Shown: in pieces, positions 1 to 8,019 of the stretch
How the letters are laid out: the number at the start of each line of letters is the position of its first letter
How positions within the stretch are numbered: position 1 is the first letter of the stretch
Assembly: GCA_035763745.1 (NCBI GenBank)
Contig: DASUAO010000027.1
Span: 1-52,879, forward strand
Direction: 5' to 3'
Length of the DNA stretch: 52,879 nt
Origin: DASUAO01 sp035763745
GTDB lineage: Bacteria > Actinomycetota > Acidimicrobiia > IMCC26256 > PALSA-555
The notes under the pieces: model-generated
Databases searched by the model: none
What the model saw: the letters and a program-made list of their open reading frames with translations, nothing else
What the model was told of the DNA's origin: nothing
Position numbers and translations under genes: made by a program

Positions 1-1063
1 GCAGCACCACGTCGGTCCATTCGTCGATCCACCGCTCACGGTTGCGCTCGATCTGCCCGGGCGTCACCGTCTCCGGAGCGGGGGGGATCTCGGCGAAGTC
101 GCGGAACACGTCGGGGAGCCGGGCGTCGGCACGCGCGGGGAACACGAACATCTGGAGGGGGATGTCCTCCTGGACCCGACGACTCAGCATGAAGTCCACG
201 AAGCGTCGTGCGGCTCCGGGGCGCTCGGTGCCGCGCAGCACACCCACGTACTCCACCTGTCGGAAGCAGCCGTCGAGGATGGTCCCGACGGGAGCCTGCG
301 CGGGCACCGCACCGGAGGGATCGGGCTCGGCGTAGAACACCGCGGCGGCCGGACTCGACGCGTACGAGACCACGAGCGGCCGGTCACCCCCGCCTCCACC
401 GGCCGTGAACGAACCGTTGTACGCCTCCTCCCAGCCGTTCACGACCTCGACGTCGTTGGCGCGGAGTCGTTGCCAGTACTCCGGCCAACCGTCGCCGTGG
501 CGGGCGATGGTCGACAGGAGGAACGCGAGCCCCGGTGACGAGGTTGCCGGGTTCTCGACGACGAGCAGCCCCCGGTACGCCGGGTCGGTGAGGTCGTCGA
601 TGCTCCTCGGGACCGCGAGGTCGCGCTCGGCGAACCACTCGTTGTCGACGTTCACGCACACGTCGCCGCGGTCGACCGGCGTGGCCTTCCCCCGGGTCCC
701 TGCGGCGAGGCCCGGCTCGAGCGCGTCGAGCGCGGCCGGTCGGTAGGTCTCGAAGATCCCGGCGTCGAGCGCGCGGGAGAGGAAGGTCGTGTCGACGCCG
801 AAGAGCACGTCGCCGAGTGGGTTCTCCTTCGTCAGGATCGCCGAGTTCACCGCCTCACCGGCGTCGCCCGACCGGAGGATCCGCACCTCGATCCCCGAGG
901 TCCGTTCGAAGGACCGGAGGACACGCTTCGAGAGCGCGAACGAGTCGTGGGTGACCACGGTGATCGTGGTGGGATCGTCGGCGCGCGCTGTCGGCCCGAG
1001 TGCGAGCCCGAGACCCACGGCGAGTGCCAGTGCGAGGACGGGGACGAGGACGGCGCGGCGCAC
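1..1063 (-). CDS. thiB: Thiamine ABC transporter substrate-binding protein (partial, C-terminus outside window)
   Basis: Periplasmic-type solute-binding protein that would capture thiamine or a relative for an ABC importer. It begins with a GTG-initiated signal peptide (MRRAVLVPVLALALAVGLG, then an A-R-A cleavage region), followed by TTITVVTHDSFALSK, a typical start of ThiB-type mature domains, and later GVDTTFLSRA and FRQVEYVGVLRGT. About 354 codons are visible, near the full family length, and the stop lies off the left edge. It starts 1 nt after the thiN stop, so the two are cotranscribed behind the TPP riboswitch. The permease and ATPase would be expected just outside the window. Thiamine as ligand is inferred from family resemblance and riboswitch control. 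Confidence 0.85.
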   Translation of the reverse strand, partial: MRRAVLVPVLALALAVGLGLALGPTARADDPTTITVVTHDSFALSKRVLRSFERTSGIEVRILRSGDAGEAVNSAILTKENPLGDVLFGVDTTFLSRALDAGIFETYRPAALDALEPGLAAGTRGKATPVDRGDVCVNVDNEWFAERDLAVPRSIDDLTDPAYRGLLVVENPATSSPGLAFLLSTIARHGDGWPEYWQRLRANDVEVVNGWEEAYNGSFTAGGGGGDRPLVVSYASSPAAAVFYAEPDPSGAVPAQAPVGTILDGCFRQVEYVGVLRGTERPGAARRFVDFMLSRRVQEDIPLQMFVFPARADARLPDVFRDFAEIPPAPETVTPGQIERNRERWIDEWTDVVL

Positions 1064-1064
1064 G

Positions 1065-1757
1065 TCAGCTCCCGGGCCGGGCGTCGGGTGCGGGCTCGGC
1101 GTGGGCGAGCGCGTCCGGCTGGATCGTGAGCACGCATCCGTGCGCCACGGCGACCGTCGCCTCGGTGCCGAGCATCTCGTTGCTCACGCCGCGCGTGGAG
1201 CCGGGGTGGAGTGTCTCGTCGTCGAGCGGGAACCGCAGGCCCGTCGTCCGCACGCCGTCGGCGGGTCCACCGACCGCCAGCAGGGTGATGAGGTCGCCGG
1301 CGTTCCCCGTCAACAGGACGTGGCTCCGCACGACCTGGAGGTGGGCGATGTCGAAGTACGCGTCGACGGCCAACCCCGCGTACCGGTCGGACGTGAGCAG
1401 CGCGCAGTTCGCGATGAAGTGGTCCACCCGCCCGCCGTGACCTCCGACGACCGTGGCCGCGTCCATCCGGAGCGTCATGGCGGTGTCGAGCGCGAGCTCG
1501 AGATCGGTGGCGTCCTTGTCGCGTGGGTGGCGCAGGATCGTGGCGCCGGCTGCCTCGGTGCGGTTCAGAATGCTCGGGTCGATGGAGTCGAAGTCGCCGA
1601 CCGCGATGTCGACGGTGCGTCCGAGGCTCCATGCGACGTCGACCCCCGAGTCCGCGCCGATCACCACGGCGTCGCGGGGGAGGACGGTGCCGACCACGGA
1701 TGGGGGTGCGTCGCCGCCCGCGAAGATCACCGCTCGTCGGAACGCGAGGTCGGCCAT
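1065..1757 (-). CDS. thiN: Thiamine pyrophosphokinase
   Basis: Transfers pyrophosphate from ATP to thiamine to make TPP in the cytoplasm. The 230-residue protein shows the family signatures GDFDS (about residues 54-58), KDATDLE (81-87) and GGHGGRVDH (about 104-112), which form the metal and nucleotide site. The ATG is preceded by AGGGAG at a 7-nt spacing. That Shine-Dalgarno sequence overlaps the 3' strand of helix P1 of the TPP riboswitch, which directly suggests translational feedback by the product. It is the first gene of the thiN-thiB transcript. Confidence 0.93.
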   Translation of the reverse strand: MADLAFRRAVIFAGGDAPPSVVGTVLPRDAVVIGADSGVDVAWSLGRTVDIAVGDFDSIDPSILNRTEAAGATILRHPRDKDATDLELALDTAMTLRMDAATVVGGHGGRVDHFIANCALLTSDRYAGLAVDAYFDIAHLQVVRSHVLLTGNAGDLITLLAVGGPADGVRTTGLRFPLDDETLHPGSTRGVSNEMLGTEATVAVAHGCVLTIQPDALAHAEPAPDARPGS

Positions 1758-1763
1758 GGCCGT

Positions 1764-1858
1764 GCTCCCTTCGCCGGCATTACCCGGAGCAGGTTCGAGG
1801 GGTCGGTGACGCTGCCATGGCGTGGCGCGGTCACCCTCTCAGCCCGGCTGTCCCGAGC
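1764..1858 (-). ncRNA. TPP riboswitch (THI box)
   Basis: Read on the minus strand, this has the conserved core GGGCTGAGAGGGTGACC, then CCCTCGAACCTGCTCCGGGTAATGCCGGCGAAGGGAGC in the expected order (CUGAGA in the pyrimidine-sensing half, ACCUG...GGGUAAUGCC...GAAGGGA in the pyrophosphate half). Helix P1 can form between GCTC (1858-1855) and GAGC (1767-1764). The 3' strand of P1 overlaps the thiN Shine-Dalgarno AGGGAG (1770-1765), so ligand-stabilised P1 would hide the ribosome site. No intrinsic terminator is seen before the ATG, which also favours translational control. A GC hairpin GGCGCG-tgatg-CGCGCC (1867-1883) lies just upstream in the leader. Confidence 0.95.
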
Positions 1859-1891
1859 TCCCCGTTGGCGCGTGATGCGCGCCCGTCTGTC

Positions 1892-1897
1892 ATCGTA
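1892..1897 (-). promoter_or_regulatory. -10 element of the riboswitch-thiN transcript
   Basis: The minus strand reads TACGAT here, a TANNNT -10 hexamer about 33 nt upstream of the aptamer 5' end, which places the start near 1885. The same hexamer precedes the gene at 18242. No convincing -35 was assigned. Confidence 0.45.
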
Positions 1898-1902
1898 CCC
1901 GG

Positions 1903-2469
1903 GTGGCCGACGAGATCATCCTGGTGCGACACGGCGCGACCGAGTGGAGCGAGCACGGTCGCCACACCGGGCGAACCGATCTCCCGCTGACCGCGACCGG
2001 CCGCGCGCAGGCCGAGGCGCTCCGGCCGCGGGTCGCCGCTCGCGACTACGCGCTCGTGCTCGTGAGCCCGCTGCAGCGGGCGCGCGAGACCTGCCGGCTC
2101 GTCGGTCTCGGTGCCGACGCCGAGGTCGACGACGACCTGCACGAGTGGGACTACGGGGACTACGAGGGACTCACGACGGCCGAGATCCGGCGCACGCGTC
2201 CGACGTGGGTGGTGTTCGACGACGGCGCGCCGAACGGCGAGACACCCGAGCAGGTCGCCGCCCGTGCCGACCGGGTCATCGCCCGGGTCGATGCGATCGA
2301 CGGCACGGTCGCGCTCGTCGCGCACGGGCACCTGCTCCGGGTGCTCGGGGCTCGCTGGATCGGGCTCGCGCCCTCGGCGGGCGCACGGATGCACCTCGGG
2401 ACCGGCACCCTGAGTGTCCTGGGCTTCGAGCGCGAGATCAAGGTCGTGCAGTCCTGGAACTGCACGTAG
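1903..2469 (+). CDS. Histidine phosphatase family protein (phosphoglycerate-mutase-like)
   Basis: Cytoplasmic phosphatase of the branch that uses a phospho-histidine intermediate. The catalytic RHG triad is in IILVRHGATEWS near the N-terminus, followed by the second Arg (SPLQRARET), the acidic residue in DDDLHEWDYGDYEG and the C-terminal His in VAHGHLLR. The 188-residue length is normal. A GTG start is used, directly before ADEIILV; the gene diverges from thiN. The substrate is unknown: members act on sugar phosphates, cobalamin or nucleotide intermediates. The next gene begins 10 nt downstream, so the two may be cotranscribed. Confidence 0.85.
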   Translation: MADEIILVRHGATEWSEHGRHTGRTDLPLTATGRAQAEALRPRVAARDYALVLVSPLQRARETCRLVGLGADAEVDDDLHEWDYGDYEGLTTAEIRRTRPTWVVFDDGAPNGETPEQVAARADRVIARVDAIDGTVALVAHGHLLRVLGARWIGLAPSAGARMHLGTGTLSVLGFEREIKVVQSWNCT

Positions 2470-2479
2470 CGTCGCTCCG

Positions 2480-3604
2480 ATGATCCCCGTCACGGAGTGG
2501 ATGATGGGTTCCGGCCACGAGCAGGTCGTGTTCGTCGGCGACGCGTCGACCGGTCTGCGCGCCGTCATCGCCGTGCACTCCACCGCGCTCGGCCCCGCGC
2601 TCGGCGGGATCCGGTTCTGGCACTACGAGCGCGAGGACGACGCGGTCCGCGACGTGCTGCGCCTGTCCGAGGCCATGACGTGGAAGGCCGCGGCGGCGGG
2701 CCTCGACCAGGGCGGCGGCAAGGTGGTCGTGCTCGTCGACGACCCCGACGCGGTGCGGGCGCCGGCGCTGCTGCACGCGCTCGGCCGGGCGATCGACGAG
2801 CTCGGCGGGCGGTACCTGGCCGCCGAGGACGTCGGTGCCACCCAGCGCGACATGGACCTGATCGCCGAGGTCACGCCCTGGGTCACCGGCGTGGATCCGG
2901 CCGACGGGGGCTCCGGCGATCCGTCGCCGGTGACCGCACTCGGGGTCGTCGCGGCGATGCGTGCCGTGCTCACCCGCCTCGACGGGGACGATCGGCTCGC
3001 GGGGCGACGAGTCGCGGTGCAGGGCACGGGTCACGTGGGCAGTCGGCTGGTCGCGCTCCTCACGCAGGCGGAGGCGTCGGTGGTCGTCGCCGACACCAAC
3101 GAGGCGCGCGCGGGCCAGGTCGCCGCGGCGCACGGCGCAGACGTCGTGGCCGCCGACGCGATCCTCGAGCAGCAGTGCGATGTGCTCTCGCCGTGTGCGC
3201 TCGGCGGCGTGATCGACGACGTGACCGTGGAGCGGTTGCAGTGCCGAGCGATCTGCGGCGCCGCGAACAACCAGCTGGCGCACGAGGACATCGACGATCG
3301 ACTCCACGAGCGGGGGATCCTGTACGCGCCCGACTTCGTGGCCAACGCCGGCGGCATCATCAACATCGCCGAGGAGTTCGTCGGGTACGACCACGACCGG
3401 GCGCTCGCCCGCACCCAGAGGATCCAGGAGTCGATGGCACGGGTGTTCGCGCTCGCGGCCGAGCAGGGCGTGGCGCCGGGTCGCGCGGCCGTCGCGCTGG
3501 CTCGTGCTCGCGTGGAGGCAGAGGGACGTGGCCGCTGGCGTCCCGGTGACCCCGCCGCCTGGACGAACGGCCGTCCCCTCACGTCGCTGCGCCCACCCCG
3601 TTGA
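2480..3604 (+). CDS. Leu/Val/Phe-type amino-acid dehydrogenase
   Basis: NAD-dependent oxidative deaminase of the Glu/Leu/Phe/Val dehydrogenase family, converting a branched-chain or aromatic amino acid to its 2-oxo acid. The N-terminal domain holds both conserved lysines (AMTWKAAAAGLD, K69; GGGKVVV, K81). The Rossmann domain has VQGTGHVGS, and FVANAGGIIN lies near the C-terminus. The 374-residue length fits the family. The frame stays open upstream, but the ATG giving MIPVTEW lies 10 nt after the preceding stop and starts at the conserved region. The branched-chain preference is by similarity; exact specificity is not readable. A strong hairpin follows the stop. Confidence 0.9.
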   Translation: MIPVTEWMMGSGHEQVVFVGDASTGLRAVIAVHSTALGPALGGIRFWHYEREDDAVRDVLRLSEAMTWKAAAAGLDQGGGKVVVLVDDPDAVRAPALLHALGRAIDELGGRYLAAEDVGATQRDMDLIAEVTPWVTGVDPADGGSGDPSPVTALGVVAAMRAVLTRLDGDDRLAGRRVAVQGTGHVGSRLVALLTQAEASVVVADTNEARAGQVAAAHGADVVAADAILEQQCDVLSPCALGGVIDDVTVERLQCRAICGAANNQLAHEDIDDRLHERGILYAPDFVANAGGIINIAEEFVGYDHDRALARTQRIQESMARVFALAAEQGVAPGRAAVALARARVEAEGRGRWRPGDPAAWTNGRPLTSLRPPR

Positions 3605-3605
3605 T

Positions 3606-3641
3606 GCGTCGCTCACCCGCACAGTGCGGGGTGAGCGACGC
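3606..3641 (+). terminator. Long GC hairpin after the amino-acid dehydrogenase
   Basis: Arms GCGTCGCTCACCCGC (3606-3620) and GCGGGGTGAGCGACGC (3626-3641) pair with a single bulged base around the loop ACAGT. The hairpin begins 1 nt after the stop codon. There is no T-tract, as is usual for high-GC actinobacterial terminators. Confidence 0.75.
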
Positions 3642-3687
3642 AGGTCCGAGCGCTCGGGCGCGCCGCGGGGTCGAGGCCGTCGGGACG

Positions 3688-3699
3688 TAGGGTGGCTCG
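3688..3699 (+). promoter_or_regulatory. Leaderless promoter of rnd
   Basis: TAGGGT (3688-3693) is followed by exactly 6 nt and then the GTG start at 3700, so transcription would begin at the start codon. No Shine-Dalgarno sequence precedes the GTG. Confidence 0.5.
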
Positions 3700-4887
3700 G
3701 TGACGGGCTCGAGTTCGACGACGCGCTGGATCGACACGGATGCCGACCTCGCGCAGGTCGTCAGCGAGGTGGCCGACCAGCCCCGCTACGGACTCGACAC
3801 CGAGTTCGTGGCCGAACGCACCTACTGGCCTCGCCTCTGCCTCGTGCAGCTCGCCTGGCCCGGCCGCATCGCCCTCATCGACCCTCTCGCCTGCGACGTC
3901 CGGGCGCTCACCCGCCTGCTCGAGTCGCCGGCCACGATGATCACGCACGCGGGGAGCGCCGACCTCCCGATCATCGAGCGGGCGTGCGGGGCGCGGCCGC
4001 AGCATCTCTTCGACACCCAGCTGGCGGCGGGGTTCATCGGCATCGGCCAGCCGTCGCTCGTCTCGCTCATCCAGACGATCCTCGGCGCGAGCATCGACAA
4101 GGGCGACCAGCTCACGGACTGGGCCCGCCGTCCGCTGCCGGACTCCGCGCAGCGCTACGCGGCCTCGGACGTCGTCCACCTGCTCGATCTCGCCGACGCG
4201 ATCTCCGAGCGACTGCGCGCCCTCGGGCGCGAAACGTGGGCCACCGCGGAGTGCGAGGTGCTCCTGTCCAGCGCATCGCGCGATCCCGATCCCGACGTCG
4301 CATGGTGGCGGGTGAAGGGAGCGCGCTCACTGCGTGGCGACCGCGCCGGGGTCGCCCAGGCCGTCGCCGGCTGGCGCGAGCGGCGCGCCCAGGAGCAGGA
4401 CCTGCCGCCGCGCTTCGTGCTCTCGGACCTCACCCTGGCCGCGCTCGTGCAGCGTCCCCCCAAGTCGGCCGAGGACCTGTCGCGGCTCCGTGGGGTGGGC
4501 AACCTCAACAAGCAGGTGATCCGTTCGATCCTCGAGGCGGTGGAAGCCGGGCGTGCGCTCTCGCGTGACGAGATCCGGTTCCCGCCCAAGCACAGCGACA
4601 CCTCGGCGCTCGACGCGGCCGTCGGCCTGTTGACCGGATGGGCGGCCCAGGTCGCGTCGGGTGAGCAGATCGATCCGCGACTGCTCGCGACCCGAGAGGA
4701 CGTGCGCGCCCTCGTGAACGGCCGGGAGGGTCGCCTCGACGACGGATGGCGGGCCGAGATGCTCGGGCGCGACCTCCACGCGCTGGTGGAGGGCCAGGCC
4801 GTCCTGCGGCTCGTCGACGGCGGGAAGCGACTCCGCTTCGAACGCTCGCCCGACACCGGAGCGCCCGACCCGGGAGCGCAGGACTAG
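3700..4887 (+). CDS. rnd: Ribonuclease D
   Basis: 3'-5' exoribonuclease for tRNA and small-RNA trimming. The N-terminal DEDDy exonuclease domain shows D33 and E35 (GLDTEF), D88 (AGSADLP), and Y153 with D157 (RYAASDVVHLLDLA). A central HRDC domain occupies about residues 210-290 (PPKSAEDLSRLRGVGNLNK). At 395 residues it is the normal length. GTG start, apparently leaderless. Its stop codon overlaps the stop of the convergent membrane-protein gene by 3 nt, so there is no room for a separate terminator. Confidence 0.93.
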   Translation: MTGSSSTTRWIDTDADLAQVVSEVADQPRYGLDTEFVAERTYWPRLCLVQLAWPGRIALIDPLACDVRALTRLLESPATMITHAGSADLPIIERACGARPQHLFDTQLAAGFIGIGQPSLVSLIQTILGASIDKGDQLTDWARRPLPDSAQRYAASDVVHLLDLADAISERLRALGRETWATAECEVLLSSASRDPDPDVAWWRVKGARSLRGDRAGVAQAVAGWRERRAQEQDLPPRFVLSDLTLAALVQRPPKSAEDLSRLRGVGNLNKQVIRSILEAVEAGRALSRDEIRFPPKHSDTSALDAAVGLLTGWAAQVASGEQIDPRLLATREDVRALVNGREGRLDDGWRAEMLGRDLHALVEGQAVLRLVDGGKRLRFERSPDTGAPDPGAQD

Positions 4888-5282
4888 CCGGCCGAGCCGT
4901 TCGCGTCGGCGGTGCGCTCGTCGGCGAGCCGACGGGTGAGCACGAGCCCGGCAACACCCGTGGCGAGTGCTCCCACGCCGGCGAAGCGGGCGCGCCGGGG
5001 GAGATGCCGGGTGACGAGGAGCGCGCACCCGTCGAGCAGGTCGACCACTGCGCCCATGCCGACCCACTCCGCGTCCTGGGTGTGCTCCTTCAACGACGTG
5101 ACGGCGCCGACGCCGAGCGCCAGGTCCCGGGCGCCGGCCATCCGCGAGAGCGCGCGTGTCCCCGGCGAGGACTCACCGGGCGCGGCGCGGGCGACGAGCC
5201 CGGGGACCACGCTCGCGACGACGCCGAGCACGACGCGGCCACGGGCGATCGCCAATGCGAGGGTTCGGGTGTCGAGGTCCAT
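4884..5282 (-). CDS. Small membrane protein, DUF4267-like
   Basis: A 132-residue protein with about three or four hydrophobic segments: ALAIARGRVVLGVVASVVPGL at the N-terminus, ARDLALGVGAVTSL in the middle, and VGALATGVAGLVL near the C-terminus. The layout recalls the DUF4267 family (short Arg/Gly-containing four-helix membrane proteins of unknown function). I chose the ATG giving MDLDTRTLAL because hydrophobic homology starts there; an in-frame ATG three codons upstream (5291) is possible. Convergent with rnd and divergent from the cupin gene. No function can be assigned. Confidence 0.6.
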   Translation of the reverse strand: MDLDTRTLALAIARGRVVLGVVASVVPGLVARAAPGESSPGTRALSRMAGARDLALGVGAVTSLKEHTQDAEWVGMGAVVDLLDGCALLVTRHLPRRARFAGVGALATGVAGLVLTRRLADERTADANGSAG

Positions 5283-5404
5283 CGACCTCATGCTGGCATG
5301 TCGTGGGTCCGGAGCGCCGATGGGGACGCGACCGGTCCCGCTTCTGGCAAGGTGGGGGGAGCCGATGGAGACCTCGGCGCCCATCTCTCGTAGGAGGCCC
5401 TGTC

Positions 5405-5863
5405 ATGACCGCGATCCAGGATGCGCCGACCGCCGTGCACGTCGGCGCCGACGAGCTGCCGTTCGTCGACATCGGTCCACTCGCCCAGATGAAGGTGCTC
5501 CAGGTCAACGAGCGTGAGGGCCTCTGGATCATCGAGAACATCTTCCAGGCGGGCTTCGAGGTGCAGACCCACCGCCACACCGGGCCCGTGTGGGGCTACA
5601 CGGTGTCGGGTGCCTGGAAGTACAAGGAGTACGACTACGTGAACCGCGCCGGGTCCTTCCTCTACGAGCCCGCGGGGTCCGTCCACACGCTCCAGTGCGT
5701 CGAGGACGACACCCGGGTCTGGTTCCACATGTACGGCGCCAACCTCAACCTCGACGCCGAAGGCAATGTGGAGAGCGTGACCGACGGTGCCCAGGCACTG
5801 GCCGGCTACTACCTGCTCTGCGAAGCCGCCGGCCTGCCGCGCCCGAACGTGCTGCTCGGCTGA
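5405..5863 (+). CDS. Cupin, 2,4'-dihydroxyacetophenone dioxygenase family
   Basis: A 152-residue single-domain cupin. The metal site is visible: HRHTGPVWGYTVSGAWKY gives the motif-1 His residues, and FLYEPAGSVHTLQC gives the motif-2 Glu/His region. The sequence resembles the 2,4'-dihydroxyacetophenone dioxygenase/ChrR-like cupins, which cleave C-C bonds of aromatic ketones, but many relatives are uncharacterised, so the substrate is open. The ATG has a clear upstream GGAGG at 8-9 nt; an upstream in-frame extension is not supported. Its stop TGA abuts the TCA (stop) of the convergent SDR, giving TGATCA. Confidence 0.72.
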   Translation: MTAIQDAPTAVHVGADELPFVDIGPLAQMKVLQVNEREGLWIIENIFQAGFEVQTHRHTGPVWGYTVSGAWKYKEYDYVNRAGSFLYEPAGSVHTLQCVEDDTRVWFHMYGANLNLDAEGNVESVTDGAQALAGYYLLCEAAGLPRPNVLLG

Positions 5864-6670
5864 TCAGACCGGGTCGGGCCAGGTGATCCCGAACTGGGTC
5901 GAGTCGACGACCCGGCCGGTGAGACCGTCGCCGCGCTGGACCGACAGGTAGCGCACCGAGGGCACGACCGCGGCGGGCGTCTCCCAACCGGTCCAGTCGA
6001 AGTCCTCGCCGAGCTCATGGACGGTGTGCTCGGTCTTCACCGCGCCCGGCCGCAGCGCGTTCACGGCGATCCCGAGGTCCGCCACTTCGACCGCGAGTGC
6101 GGCGCTGAACCGCTCGAGCGCGGCCTTCGCGACCGAGTAGACGAGGTATCCCGGCGGCATACCCTGCACGCCGATCTCCGCGGCACCCGACGACATGTTG
6201 ATGATGCTGCCGCCGCCACCCTCGGCCATGATCGGCACCGCCGCCTTCGCGGTGAGGAGCAGGCTCCGGACGTTCACCCGCATCGACTCGTCCCAGTCCT
6301 CTGGCGTGGTCTCGGAGAAGAGCCCGCGGGTGGGTGCCATCGCGTTGTTCATCAGCACGTCGAGCCGACCGTACGCGTCGACCGTCGACGCGAAGAGGCG
6401 ATCGATGTCGGCCTCGATCCCGATGTCGCACTGCACGGGGATCGCGGTACCGCCGGCCGCGCGGATCGCGTCGACGGTCGCGTGGATCGTGCCAGGGAGC
6501 CCGGCCGGATCCTCTTCGACGGTGCGGGCGGCGCAGACCACGGATGCGCCGGCGGCGGCGAGCCCGATCGCGAGCCCCTTCCCGATCCCGCGCGACGCAC
6601 CGGTCACGATCACGACCTGTCCGCTGAGGTCCTCTTCGCCGGGTGTGCCGGACTTCTCCTCTTTGCTCAT
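5864..6670 (-). CDS. SDR family oxidoreductase
   Basis: Classical NAD(P)-dependent short-chain dehydrogenase of 268 residues. The cofactor motif is TGASRGIGKG near residue 24. The structural NNA occurs in VLMNNAMAP, the catalytic Ser in INMSSGAAE, and the Tyr/Lys pair in YSVAKAALERF. The catalytic tetrad is therefore complete, but the substrate is unknown. The ATG giving MSKEEK was chosen: GATGAT lies 6 nt upstream as a -10, suggesting a leaderless transcript. Divergent from the YceI gene. Confidence 0.85.
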   Translation of the reverse strand: MSKEEKSGTPGEEDLSGQVVIVTGASRGIGKGLAIGLAAAGASVVCAARTVEEDPAGLPGTIHATVDAIRAAGGTAIPVQCDIGIEADIDRLFASTVDAYGRLDVLMNNAMAPTRGLFSETTPEDWDESMRVNVRSLLLTAKAAVPIMAEGGGGSIINMSSGAAEIGVQGMPPGYLVYSVAKAALERFSAALAVEVADLGIAVNALRPGAVKTEHTVHELGEDFDWTGWETPAAVVPSVRYLSVQRGDGLTGRVVDSTQFGITWPDPV

Positions 6671-6682
6671 CGGTGGATCATC
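6671..6682 (-). promoter_or_regulatory. Putative leaderless promoter of the SDR gene
   Basis: Minus-strand GATGAT (6682-6677) then CCACCG and the ATG. The hexamer matches four of six TATAAT positions at the spacing expected for a leaderless start. Confidence 0.4.
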
Positions 6683-6713
6683 GCGCGCACAGGGCACGCT
6701 CAGGTGCCCGCGC

Positions 6714-6719
6714 GAGACT
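6714..6719 (+). promoter_or_regulatory. GAGACT element before yceI-like gene
   Basis: GAGACT followed 8 nt later by the ATG, with no Shine-Dalgarno sequence. The same word sits 6 nt before GTG 13291 and 7 nt before ATG 38524. Confidence 0.35.
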
Positions 6720-6727
6720 GGGGCCCC

Positions 6728-7468
6728 ATGAGCGCGCTCGAGCCCACTCGTCGTCGGTGGATCATCCCGGGGATCGCGATCGCGTTGGTCGCGGCCCTCG
6801 GGTTCGGCATCTGGTACTTCGTGTTCCGGGACGACGCCCCACCTGCGGTGGATCTCGAGGCCGCGACGCAGTCCGTCAACACGGACCCCGCCACGTCCTC
6901 GGGAGGCGACTCCTCGATCGACGGCACGTGGACGGTCGACACGACGGTCGGCGACCTCTCCGCCGGGACCGCGTCGTTCGTCGGGTACCGGGTCCAGGAG
7001 GAGCTCGCCGGCATCGGAGCGAAGACCGCGGTGGGTCGAACCCCCGCGGTCGAGGGCTCGCTGACGATCGACGGGACCACCGTCACCGAGGTCTCGATCG
7101 TGGCCGACCTCACCGCGCTCGCCAGCGACAGCGATCGCCGGGACGGGGCGATGCAGAGCCAGGCCATCGAGACCGCCCGGTTCCCGGACGCGACGTTCGC
7201 GCTGACCGAACCCATCGAGCTCGAATCCGTCCCGGCCGAAGGCGAGTCGATCACGGCCGAGGCGGTCGGGACGCTCACGATCCACGGTGTCACCCGACCC
7301 GTGACGATCGACCTGCAGGCCCAGCTCACCGAGGGCGTCATCGTCGTGACCGGGCAGCTCCCGATCGTGTTCGCCGACTACGACATCGACACGCCGACCT
7401 CGTTCGCCGTCCTCTCGATCGAGGACAACGGGGTCATGGAGCTGCAGCTGTTCTTCGCTCGGGCCTGA
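6728..7468 (+). CDS. Membrane-anchored YceI family protein
   Basis: A 246-residue protein with a basic N-terminus and one transmembrane helix (IIPGIAIALVAALGFGIWYFV, about residues 12-32), a Pro/Ser/Asp-rich linker, then a lipocalin-like YceI domain (GTWTVDTTVG ... ARFPDATF ... GTLTIHGVTRPVTIDL). YceI domains bind long polyisoprenoids or amphiphiles outside the cytoplasm; the ligand is unknown here. The frame is open far upstream, but this ATG begins the basic-plus-TM segment. It appears to be transcribed alone. Confidence 0.87.
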   Translation: MSALEPTRRRWIIPGIAIALVAALGFGIWYFVFRDDAPPAVDLEAATQSVNTDPATSSGGDSSIDGTWTVDTTVGDLSAGTASFVGYRVQEELAGIGAKTAVGRTPAVEGSLTIDGTTVTEVSIVADLTALASDSDRRDGAMQSQAIETARFPDATFALTEPIELESVPAEGESITAEAVGTLTIHGVTRPVTIDLQAQLTEGVIVVTGQLPIVFADYDIDTPTSFAVLSIEDNGVMELQLFFARA

Positions 7469-7484
7469 GCGCCGCGCGGCACGC

Positions 7485-7490
7485 TAACGT
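7485..7490 (+). promoter_or_regulatory. Putative -10 of the DUF35/thiolase operon
   Basis: TAACGT in the 68-bp gap after yceI. A start near 7497 would give a leader of about 30-40 nt for the first DUF35 gene. Confidence 0.35.
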
Positions 7491-7536
7491 CCTCGCCGGA
7501 GCGTGGATCGGCACCGTTCGCGACGGTGTGAGGTCG

Positions 7537-8019
7537 ATGAGGAGCGGTGTGGCGGCACGGGAAGCACACGACGACACGGGCGACGCGGCGGTCCTGCGGG
7601 CCCCGCTGACGCTCGAGTACCCGTTCGCGCGCTCGACCGGTCCGGTCGTCGGTGCGTTCCTCACCGCGCTGCGGGAGGGCTTCATCGTCGGGATCCGCCG
7701 GGCCGACGGCACCGTGCTCGTCCCGCCGGTCGAGTACGACCCCGCAACGGCAGAGCCGCTCACCGAGATCGTGGAGGTCGCCGACACCGGGGTCGTCACC
7801 ACATGGTGTTGGAACGGCCCGCCCCGACCGCAGCAGCCGATCGAGGGCACGTTCGCGTGGGCGCTCATCCAGCTCGACGGTGCCGACACGCCGATGCTCC
7901 ACGCGGTGCGCGCTGCGGACCCGTCCGAGTTGTCGACCGGGATGCGGGTGCGGGCGCAGTGGCGCGTGACGCGCGAGGGCAAGATCTCCGACATCGAGTG
8001 CTTCGTGGCGGCGTCGTGA
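7537..8019 (+). CDS. DUF35 OB-fold protein with no zinc-ribbon cysteines
   Basis: A 160-residue partner-type protein of the DUF35/OB-fold family, which forms complexes with SCP2-type thiolases and aldolases and binds the acyl-CoA. The position of the rubredoxin-like ribbon is recognisable (EGFIVGIRRADGTVLVPP) but all four metal cysteines are absent; only the FxPP-like segment survives. The OB-fold part follows (EIVEVADTGVVTTW ... FAWALIQLDGAD). ATG at 7537 is used; an in-frame GTG at 7528 is possible. It overlaps the next gene by 4 bp (GTGA), so the two are translationally coupled. Confidence 0.72.
   Translation: MRSGVAAREAHDDTGDAAVLRAPLTLEYPFARSTGPVVGAFLTALREGFIVGIRRADGTVLVPPVEYDPATAEPLTEIVEVADTGVVTTWCWNGPPRPQQPIEGTFAWALIQLDGADTPMLHAVRAADPSELSTGMRVRAQWRVTREGKISDIECFVAAS

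Noticed and set aside
1791..1800. AGGTTCGAGG as a tRNA T-loop
   Set aside because: It belongs to the conserved TPP riboswitch core on the opposite strand, and no cloverleaf can be drawn.
5156..5404. An N-terminal extension of the cupin of more than 80 residues
   Set aside because: The extension is Arg-rich with no homology and overlaps the divergent gene. GGAGG before ATG 5405 marks the start.
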